A stretch of 12,905 nt of DNA from Coriobacteriales bacterium (lineage in GTDB: Bacteria; Actinomycetota; Coriobacteriia; Coriobacteriales; UBA8131), in contig JAISUQ010000015.1 of assembly GCA_031272005.1 (NCBI GenBank), positions 1 to 12,905 of the forward strand. Direction: 5' to 3'. The first letter of the stretch is position 1. Every line of letters begins with the position of its first letter. Below the pieces are notes generated by a model. It saw nothing but the letters and a program-made list of their open reading frames with translations. It did not search any database and was not told the DNA's origin. The position numbers and the translations under genes are program-made. This document shows positions 1 through 5,528 of this stretch, piece by piece.

Positions 1-84
1 ACAGCCTGGATTTACCCGCATTTGGTTTAATTTGGGCCAATAATACGTCAAAGTAGCTGCAAAACCCCGGATAACCGTGCTGTG

Positions 85-139
85 GGGCGTTGCGCGCAGC
101 GCCCCTGCGGGGTGCTTGCGGCCCATAAGCGGGCAGCGA
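85..139. repeat. Degenerate intergenic repeat, copy 1
   Basis: This block shares gggcgttgcgcgca (85-98) and a 26-base core (114-139, containing gcggcccataagc) with a second copy exactly 127 bases downstream. The core differs at one base of 26. The copy can fold: GGGGCG (84-89) pairs with CGCCCC (100-105), or CCCC (102-105) pairs with GGGG (109-112). It resembles a REP-like palindromic intergenic element, but I cannot assign it to a known family. Confidence 0.55.
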
Positions 140-211
140 GACCAAGGCGTACACAACGCCCTTCAGGTGCACGCAGCCATAAGGGTAGCTGCGGGCGGTA
201 AGTTGCACAAC

Positions 212-266
212 GGGCGTTGCGCGCAACAACTCGGTGGAGCGCTTGCGGCCCATAAGCAGGCAGCGA
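212..266. repeat. Degenerate intergenic repeat, copy 2
   Basis: Second copy of the 55-base element, with the same internal spacing between its two conserved blocks (212-225 and 241-266). In this copy the first block lies in a perfect 12-base palindrome, GTTGCGCGCAAC, at 216-227. The middle of the element differs from copy 1, so the conserved ends and fixed spacing are the signal. Confidence 0.55.
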
Positions 267-285
267 CCCCAAGCACCCGCCAGCG

Positions 286-318
286 CCCGCCCGTCCCAGT
301 ACTCAGAGCCCGGGCGGG
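286..318. repeat. GC-rich inverted repeat (hairpin)
   Basis: CCCGCCCG (286-293) and CGGGCGGG (311-318) are a perfect 8-base inverted repeat around a 17-base loop. No T tract follows on either strand, so I do not call it a terminator. It may be a structural part of the repeat-rich region or chance in very GC-rich DNA. Confidence 0.35.
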
Positions 319-560
319 GCCATGCGGCCCAAGCTGCACGGCAGCCTTTTGCCCGCGTAAGCGTGTGCCCGGCCACACCCCACACGCCAGGCGCGGGCGC
401 CCGCGCCTGCCCCCAAAGCGCCCGCCCGGCATAAACCCATCCCTTTTTCAAGGCAGCACTTAAACCCACGTGCGCCCGGCCATAAGCCAACGAACCCGCC
501 GCCAATAAAAGCGCCTGGCAACAGGCCCGCGATTCTCTCTCCAAGGCAGCACTGAAGTGT

Positions 561-1421
561 TTACTCCACAGGATGCAAGCGCGTGAAGTCTATCAATGCG
601 TAGTTGGCGCGCCAGGTGGCGTAGGTGGGGTGGCCGTCGGGTGTGTCGGGGTAGTGGATCAGCTCCAGGGCGTTGGGGCCGTCGTAGCTCCAGTTGCCGC
701 CGATGTTGTAGATCCGGTTGCCGTCCCAGCCGAGGTACTCCAACAGCGCCTTGGTCATGGATGCATAGCCGCCGGCGCCGCACATCACGAAGATGGCCTT
801 GTCGCGGGGGAAGGTGTCTTCCAGTATCTGCAGGGATTCCTGATAGTTGGGTGTGGCAGAGATAATTCGGCCGGCCTCATCCCAGGCGAGGGTGAAGAGC
901 TTGTTGCCCGCGTAGGCTCCGGACACCGGTAACTCCTGCAACGAGGCCAGGTAGGGATAGGGGACGATGCGGAAGCCGCGGATGGTGCGGGAGAGGTCGG
1001 CGTCGCCGCCGACGGCGGCGTAGTCGGCCGGGTCGAAGAGCATGCGCATGTCGAAGCAGGCTACATCCGGGCGGTCCAGCCAGTTGTCGATGGTGGTCAT
1101 GTTGATGTTGATGTCGATGCCAAACTGGTCCTGGGGATTGGGTTGGCAGCCGGGGAGTGTGGGCAGATTGGTTTGTGTGGCGCTCATCGGGTCGGCTGCG
1201 CCCGCTGCGCCCGAGGTGCCCGCTGCGCCCGAGGCGCCTGTGCCGCCTCCCTGCGTTGCGGCATCAGTCACAGACTTCTCCGTCGCTTCATTGGTTGCGC
1301 CGGCGGTGCAGCCAGCCAGCAGGCCGCCGACTCCGGCCAGCACGCCAGCCGCAACGCCGCCCTTGACAAACTGTCGTCGGCTGAGAGCCGTATCAGTGTC
1401 TTGCTCCAACTCGATAATCAT
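561..1421 (-). CDS. Tat-exported rhodanese-domain lipoprotein
   Basis: The 286-aa product begins with a twin-arginine motif (SRRQFVK, residues 14-20), a hydrophobic stretch and a lipobox (LLAGC, Cys38), so it is probably exported by Tat and lipid-anchored on the outer face of the membrane. Residues 59-76 form six Gly-X-Y triplets. Residues about 110-255 look like a single rhodanese domain: the DMR strand end (near 124-126) and the active loop CGAGGYA with candidate catalytic Cys214, followed by a helix and the IYNIGGNWSYDG region. The usual CxxGxR loop has Tyr in place of Arg. Rhodaneses move sulfane sulfur through a Cys persulfide; the substrate here is unknown. The ATG at 1419-1421 has AAAGGA upstream at 7-base spacing. 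The gene is divergent from a LysR-type regulator, which probably controls it. Confidence 0.85.
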   Translation of the reverse strand: MIIELEQDTDTALSRRQFVKGGVAAGVLAGVGGLLAGCTAGATNEATEKSVTDAATQGGGTGASGAAGTSGAAGAADPMSATQTNLPTLPGCQPNPQDQFGIDININMTTIDNWLDRPDVACFDMRMLFDPADYAAVGGDADLSRTIRGFRIVPYPYLASLQELPVSGAYAGNKLFTLAWDEAGRIISATPNYQESLQILEDTFPRDKAIFVMCGAGGYASMTKALLEYLGWDGNRIYNIGGNWSYDGPNALELIHYPDTPDGHPTYATWRANYALIDFTRLHPVE

Positions 1422-1499
1422 CTACGTGTCCTTTCAAACGCCCTTTATCAATGCATCCAAGGGTACAGGCCGGCACTGGCATCTGTCCATTCACTTGTT

Positions 1500-1515
1500 C
1501 TTGAAAGCCTTCAAG
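1500..1515. promoter_or_regulatory. Candidate LysR-type operator (T-N11-A dyad)
   Basis: CTTGAA (1500-1505) and TTCAAG (1510-1515) are a perfect 6-base dyad with a 4-base spacer, and contain T-N11-A, the usual LysR-family recognition shape. The site is 79 bases upstream of the rhodanese start and 160 bases upstream of the regulator start. That position fits activation of the divergent rhodanese gene plus autoregulation. Binding is inferred. Confidence 0.45.
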
Positions 1516-1533
1516 TGTGGCTGGATGAAGAGC

Positions 1534-1580
1534 AGGAACGTACCAGGAGCGTAACCAGGAGCGCAACCAGGAGCGTAACA
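1534..1580. repeat. 12-bp tandem repeat, four units, in the divergent promoter region
   Basis: Four near-identical units follow one another: 1534-1544 (11 bases, aggaacgtacc), 1545-1556 (aggagcgtaacc), 1557-1568 (aggagcgcaacc) and 1569-1580 (aggagcgtaaca). They lie between the T-N11-A dyad and the regulator start. A 12-base period is close to one helical turn, so an array of protein sites on one DNA face is possible. Slippage without function is the alternative. Confidence 0.6.
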
Positions 1581-1674
1581 ATGGGGCCCTGCGAATGGTG
1601 GGGTTGCGGGATTTTCGGAATTCGGCAATTCAGTGGTAGACTGGTTGCAGGACGTCTGAGAAAGGGTGCTGACA

Positions 1675-2577
1675 ATGAGGATAGAACAGCTGCTGCATTT
1701 TCTGGATGTGGCGGAGACGCTTTCGATTACGCGATCAGCCAGCAATCTGTATATCACACCGCAGGGACTGAGCCAGTCGATTGTCAATCTGGAGCGGGAA
1801 TATGGGCTGACACTGTTTGACCGCACCAAGACCGGGCTGGCCCTGAACAGCAAGGGGCAGGCTTTTCTGGAGTTGGCTCGGGAGCTGTACCAGCAATACA
1901 CTGAGTTTGAACAGCGGGTGGCGGCGTTGACTGCGCACCCGGAGGCGGAGGGGGAGAGCTTCTACCTCTATCTGCCGCCGCTGTTGAGCCAGGCTGCCGT
2001 GTTGCAGCCGCTGGTGGAGCGGCTGGGCGAGGCGTTTCCCAGTTGCGACTTCCGGATCCGGGAGGTGGATCTGGACGGAGCGCTGTCGCTGTTTGCCCGC
2101 GCGGACCGTGAGACCAACAGCCTGGCGCTGACGACGATGCCGGATTTCACCCGCGATGAGGTGACGCGGCCGCCTGGGTCGGAGGTACGCACCATCATCA
2201 CCCTGCCGATTGTAGCCCGGATGCGCAAGGATGCGCCGCTGGCCGGGCGCAAGATGCTGAAGCGTAAGGAGCTGGCCGAGCAGCCGCTGGTCTGTTTCAA
2301 CGAGCCGGTGGTGGAGTCGGTCCTCTACGAACTGGTCAAGGACTATGGCGAGCCGAACCTGGTGCTCAAGGGCACCGGGCAGGTACTGGGGCTGCATAAG
2401 GATGCTGTGGCCGTGGGCGTGGACATCCTCGGCGGCGATGAGGACATCGTCAGCGTGCCGATAATGGATACCGTGATGATCGGCCTCGATCTGCTCTACG
2501 CCAGCGACGCGCCGACCCTGGTTACGCAGATAGCAGACGAGATATATAGCTTTATCAAAAGTTATTATAAACAGTAG
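1675..2577 (+). CDS. LysR-family transcriptional regulator
   Basis: The 300-aa protein has the usual LysR-type length and order. An N-terminal winged helix-turn-helix (about residues 1-60; LSITRSASNLYITPQGLSQS, then LTLFDR and LALNSKG) is followed by a linker helix and an effector-binding domain (about 90-290). I chose the ATG at 1675 over the in-frame GTG at 1666 because AAAGGG at 1661-1666 lies 8 bases ahead of it and most family members start close to the helix-turn-helix. The ligand is not predictable. Its divergence from the rhodanese lipoprotein gene and the dyad between them make that gene the most likely target; control of the Mo-enzyme operon downstream is possible but only inferred. 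The last 40 bases are strikingly AT-rich and may contain the next gene's promoter. Confidence 0.9.
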   Translation: MRIEQLLHFLDVAETLSITRSASNLYITPQGLSQSIVNLEREYGLTLFDRTKTGLALNSKGQAFLELARELYQQYTEFEQRVAALTAHPEAEGESFYLYLPPLLSQAAVLQPLVERLGEAFPSCDFRIREVDLDGALSLFARADRETNSLALTTMPDFTRDEVTRPPGSEVRTIITLPIVARMRKDAPLAGRKMLKRKELAEQPLVCFNEPVVESVLYELVKDYGEPNLVLKGTGQVLGLHKDAVAVGVDILGGDEDIVSVPIMDTVMIGLDLLYASDAPTLVTQIADEIYSFIKSYYKQ

Positions 2578-2580
2578 AAT
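2552..2580 (+). promoter_or_regulatory. Candidate sigma70-like promoter for the surface-protein gene
   Basis: TTATCA (2552-2557) and TAGAAT (2575-2580) are spaced by 17 bases and match the -35 and -10 consensus at 4/6 and 5/6. They lie in an AT-rich patch that overlaps the end of the regulator gene. Transcription would begin near 2587 and give a leader of about 190 nt before the next start codon. Confidence 0.4.
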
Positions 2581-2586
2581 TGGCAT

Positions 2587-2778
2587 CAGGAGAAGTGCCG
2601 AGTAAAGGCCCTTCGTCGGTAGACCTCGCCCCCCAATTACCAGATCATCACCCTTTCGGGTGAGATGCTCAGCGGGATGGATGGCGTATTCCATTCGGCG
2701 GGTTTAATGGGGCTTGCCAGCCCTTTCGCGTAACCGGAGAATAGCCCCAGTGTTCATTGATGCAAAGGGGCGTCTACT
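2587..2778 (+). promoter_or_regulatory. Structured 5' leader with alternative stems over the ribosome binding site
   Basis: This gap before the 847-aa gene holds several stems. TCACCC (2648-2653) pairs with GGGTGA (2658-2663). GCCGA (2597-2601) pairs with TCGGT (2616-2620). TGGGGCT (2708-2714) pairs with AGCCCCA (2743-2749). The GCCCC at 2744-2748 can instead pair with GGGGC at 2767-2771, which is part of the AAAGGGG Shine-Dalgarno site 8 bases before the ATG. These last two stems exclude each other, so the leader could switch translation on and off. I recognise no known riboswitch class. Confidence 0.45.
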
Positions 2779-5322
2779 ATGAAAAAAGTCTTATCGGTAA
2801 TGTTGGCACTGATGCTTTGCCTGGCCTGGATGCCGTTCTCGGCGTTTGCTCAGACTGAGAGCATGGATCAGATCGGCTCGTTTGAGTTCTCCGATTCGCA
2901 GGGTAGCCTGGAGACGGGCGACAGCATCCGCTATCAGTTTGTGGTGGAGTTAAACGGCAGCTTTACTACGTTGGGTTATGCCGACCTGCTGCCGGGCAGC
3001 CCTGTCAACCTGAACTGGGATCTGGCCGATGGTTACTGTGTCACCAACTACGATATCAGCCTGATTGGCAGTGGCACAGACGTACTGCTGCAGGAGCTGG
3101 ATCAGAGCGGCACCCTCTACAACCAGGGCAGCCTGGATTTCACAGCCGGCGAGGAAGCCTTTGTCGGCAGCACCCAGACCGTGACGTTGAGCGTCACCCA
3201 CACCGTCACCTATACCTGGGTCGACAGTCTGGGTAACACCATCGCCACTCAGGAGCTGGTGCCCGGTGGCAACTCCACCACCTATGTCATGATCGATGGC
3301 TCTGCGGGCTATGCGGTGCCCCAGGGCTACCACTTCGACCACTGGGAAGCCCAGGACGGCGCCAGCATCTGGGGCGACAGCGACAGCGACAGCCAGTACG
3401 CCGTGAACGCCATCTTCATGCCCATCACTGCGGGCAGCAGCAACCGCGTCTTCGTCGCCGCATTGGTGGCCGACCAGGCTCCCGATGACGGTCGCAGCAC
3501 CATCACCATCATCGACTCCATCACCGACGAGCCCTGCCTGGTGGTCAGCGGCTATGAGGGCGAGTACGTCAACGTCACGCTGCCCACTCATTCGGAGGTC
3601 GGCGCCGTTCTCTACTCCCTGTATTCCGAAGACGGCCTGGGCTACCAGTGGGATTACTGGTATGACGGCTGGAGCCGCATCGACCACCAGATGGTCTTCA
3701 CCAACCAGGATCAGACCTATGTGGCCACCTACTTCGTGATCTGGAGCTTCTACGACCCCACCAACAGCGAGCCGTTTGCCCAGTACCTGGGCGGCCCCTG
3801 GGGCGAGCCGGATGCCAGCATCAGCCTCGAGCGCATCCAGGGTTACTTCGATCAGGTCAATGACGACTGGGTTGCCCAGGGCCACGTCGATCAATACGGC
3901 ACCCCGGCGACCTTCCTGGGTTGGGTGGATGCCAGCGGCGCCTATGTCACGGCTGAGGAGCTCAGCAGCCAGTACTCCACCTTTACCCGCAGCATGTCCT
4001 TCTACGCGGTCTGGCAAGACCCCAGCTATGACCGTTGGACGGCCATCTTCGACTACAACTATCAGTCCATCGGCGGCGAGCCGGCGGAGCCCTATATCGT
4101 GGATATGGGCGAGGCCAACCCCGGCTCCTCTCCCAAGGACATCTCGCTGGTCAAGCCGCGCAACCCCAAGGTACCTTCGGAGAACATCCTCTTTGTGGGC
4201 TGGTTTGCCGGCGCGGCTGATGATTGCCCCGGGCGCGTGGACTGCGACAGCCTGACGCTGGAGGATTGGGCCAACCAGTACAAGTATGGAGAAGTGGATT
4301 ATGAGAACCACACCGTGACCTTCCATGCCCACTATATTGATATCACAGGTGCAGCTGGCCCGCAGGGTCCGCAAGGCGAACAAGGTATCCAGGGCGAACA
4401 GGGTCCGCAGGGCGAGCAGGGCATCCAGGGGGAGCAAGGCGTGCAAGGTGAGCAGGGTGAGCAAGGCATCCAGGGCATCCAGGGTGAGCAGGGCGAGCAG
4501 GGCGAGGCTGGCGTGGATGGCCGCTCGGCTTATGAGGAGTGGCTGGCCGCCGGCAACACCGGCAGCGCTGAGGACTTCCTGAACTCATTGATCGGCGCCA
4601 GCGGTGCTGATGGCCGGGACGGCGTGAACGGCGTTGATGGCGCAGACGGCCGCGACGGCGCAGACGGCCAGGACGGTGCCACAGGAGCCACAGGAGCCAC
4701 AGGAGCCACCGGAGCCACAGGAGCCACGGGTGCCACCGGAGCCACTGGAGCCACGGGTGCCACTGGAGCCACAGGAGCCACCGGCGCTGCCGGCCAGAAC
4801 GGCACCAACGGCACCAATGGTACCGACGGCACCACCACTGTCCTCTACCAGGACGCCGAGGGTAACCTCAGCACCCAGAGCATCGGCGAGACCAACACCC
4901 CGCAATCTGCCGGTACCAGCGAGCCCACGACCACCATCGGCGACAGCTCCATCCCGCTGTCCAACTTCAGCGGCAACTCCTGGAGCCTGCTTTCGCTGCT
5001 GGCCTCCCTGGGCGCTGCGGCCTATGCCATCTTCAATCGCATCCGCAAGCAGTACAGGCAGGCCGATCCCGGCATCCTCTATCCGGCGCTGATGCTGGCG
5101 ATGGGTGTGCTGGCTCCGGCGATCTGGCTGCTGCTGGACTGGCCGCTGGATCAGATGGTCATCGTCAACGAGTGGACGCCTTACGTACTTTGCATGTTGC
5201 TGGCCACGATGTTCTTCAAGAGCGCCGGCGACAAGCAGGCTCTGATGCAGGCCGTCTTCGGTACCAACAATGTCGACGAGGCCACCATCCGCTCCGAGCG
5301 CGTCACCATCTATAACGGGTAA
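2779..5322 (+). CDS. Large secreted InlB-repeat/collagen-like membrane-anchored surface protein
   Basis: The 847-aa product has a Sec signal peptide (residues 1-25, cleavage after SAFA). Residues about 27-520 are beta-rich, Tyr/Trp/Asp-rich and contain segments like InlB B-repeats (GYHFDHW near 184, FLGWVDASG, FYAVW, FVGWF). From residue 524 there is a Gly-X-Y block rich in GEQ and GIQ, then a SAYEEWLAAGNTGSAEDFLN linker (583-602) of the kind known between bacterial collagen-like segments. A second Gly-X-Y block follows (606 to about 683) with 12 GAT triplets. The C-terminus has three hydrophobic segments (about 735-754, 765-787, 801-815) and no LPXTG motif, so it is anchored by membrane helices. 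Such proteins usually act in surface display or adhesion; the role here is inferred. It has its own leader and a strong hairpin behind it, so it is probably separate from the redox operon. Confidence 0.85.
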   Translation: MKKVLSVMLALMLCLAWMPFSAFAQTESMDQIGSFEFSDSQGSLETGDSIRYQFVVELNGSFTTLGYADLLPGSPVNLNWDLADGYCVTNYDISLIGSGTDVLLQELDQSGTLYNQGSLDFTAGEEAFVGSTQTVTLSVTHTVTYTWVDSLGNTIATQELVPGGNSTTYVMIDGSAGYAVPQGYHFDHWEAQDGASIWGDSDSDSQYAVNAIFMPITAGSSNRVFVAALVADQAPDDGRSTITIIDSITDEPCLVVSGYEGEYVNVTLPTHSEVGAVLYSLYSEDGLGYQWDYWYDGWSRIDHQMVFTNQDQTYVATYFVIWSFYDPTNSEPFAQYLGGPWGEPDASISLERIQGYFDQVNDDWVAQGHVDQYGTPATFLGWVDASGAYVTAEELSSQYSTFTRSMSFYAVWQDPSYDRWTAIFDYNYQSIGGEPAEPYIVDMGEANPGSSPKDISLVKPRNPKVPSENILFVGWFAGAADDCPGRVDCDSLTLEDWANQYKYGEVDYENHTVTFHAHYIDITGAAGPQGPQGEQGIQGEQGPQGEQGIQGEQGVQGEQGEQGIQGIQGEQGEQGEAGVDGRSAYEEWLAAGNTGSAEDFLNSLIGASGADGRDGVNGVDGADGRDGADGQDGATGATGATGATGATGATGATGATGATGATGATGATGAAGQNGTNGTNGTDGTTTVLYQDAEGNLSTQSIGETNTPQSAGTSEPTTTIGDSSIPLSNFSGNSWSLLSLLASLGAAAYAIFNRIRKQYRQADPGILYPALMLAMGVLAPAIWLLLDWPLDQMVIVNEWTPYVLCMLLATMFFKSAGDKQALMQAVFGTNNVDEATIRSERVTIYNG
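4348..4521 (+). repeat. Gly-X-Y coding repeat, block 1
   Basis: About 19 Gly-X-Y triplets (residues 524 to about 581) are encoded by imperfect repeats of GEQ, GIQ, GPQ and GVQ codons (ggc gag cag, ggc atc cag). The units are 9 or 18 bases, so copy-number change would alter the length of the stalk without shifting the frame. Confidence 0.8.
4675..4782 (+). repeat. 9-bp tandem repeat encoding 12 Gly-Ala-Thr triplets
   Basis: Twelve consecutive 9-base units of the form gg(a/t) gcc ac(a/c/g/t) encode (Gly-Ala-Thr)12. Variation is confined to third codon positions, which suggests selection for the peptide or gene conversion among units. The array is prone to slippage and, being in multiples of three, would change length rather than switch the gene off. 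Confidence 0.9.
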
Positions 5323-5351
5323 GCGCAAACACCACAGTTTACCTGCACAAA

Positions 5352-5386
5352 TGGTGGGTCATCAAGTCAGGCTTGATGGCCCACCA
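5352..5386 (+). terminator. Intrinsic-terminator-like hairpin after the surface-protein gene
   Basis: A 15-base stem (5352-5366 with 5372-5386) closes a 5-base loop. One pair is G-U and the rest are perfect. It begins 29 bases after the stop codon of the surface-protein gene. The following bases (acttatatctgctt) are only moderately T-rich, so termination may be partial, or the hairpin may act as a processing or stability element between the two units. Confidence 0.7.
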
Positions 5387-5404
5387 ACTTATATCTGCTT
5401 GTCT

Positions 5405-5508
5405 GGAGGCCTCCCGCCGTCGCACACTGGTATGCCGGAAAGACGGTTCAACCGAAGCCCGCTCGCCCGCCCCTCAGCTCAGGAGCGCAGCGTCAACCCC
5501 CGGGCTTC
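5405..5508 (+). promoter_or_regulatory. Structured leader upstream of the Mo-enzyme operon
   Basis: This stretch carries a 10-base palindrome (GGAGGCCTCC, 5405-5414), a 5-base stem (CCGTC 5417-5421 with GACGG 5442-5446) enclosing a CTGG/CCGG hairpin (5427-5438), a small CGGT/ACCG hairpin (5444-5454), and a perfect 8-base pair GAAGCCCG (5454-5461) with CGGGCTTC (5501-5508). The last arm ends 7 bases before the AAAAGGAGG ribosome binding site. No standard -35/-10 pair is convincing. It may be a cis-acting RNA or operator region for the operon; I cannot match it to the molybdenum-cofactor riboswitch or any other known class by eye. Confidence 0.35.
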
Positions 5509-5528
5509 TCCAAACAAAAGGAGGCGTT

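Larger units (their letters stand above)
1..560. other. Non-coding GC-rich intergenic region
   Basis: I see no gene here that I can support. Open frames exist on both strands, but they are rich in Arg, Pro, Ala and Cys, have no good ribosome binding site and resemble no family I know, as expected of shadow frames in GC-rich DNA. The first 60 bases are AT-richer than the rest. The remainder holds two copies of a degenerate repeat, a GC hairpin, and a short repeated string (caaggcagcact at about 449-460 and 542-553). The end of the divergent rhodanese gene lies at 561. No clear intrinsic terminator with a T tract is visible for that gene. Confidence 0.6.

Noticed and set aside
77..463. Open frames of 60-130 codons on both strands in the first 560 bases
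   Set aside because: They have no good ribosome binding site, overlap one another, have biased composition, and two of them simply read through the repeated element.
1534..1580. CRISPR array
   Set aside because: The 12-base units are directly adjacent with no spacers, and no cas gene is present.
2581..2778. tRNA or a known riboswitch (cyclic-di-GMP, cobalamin) in the leader
   Set aside because: No T-arm GTTCGA pattern or acceptor stem is visible, and I could not find the conserved cores of those riboswitch classes.
2950..4464. Long minus-strand open frame (504 codons) opposite the surface-protein gene
   Set aside because: It lies wholly inside a gene with a clear signal peptide, domain motifs and ribosome binding site. 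Its Val/Gly/Ala/Asp-rich product has no recognisable domain, as expected for the complement of GC-rich coding DNA.
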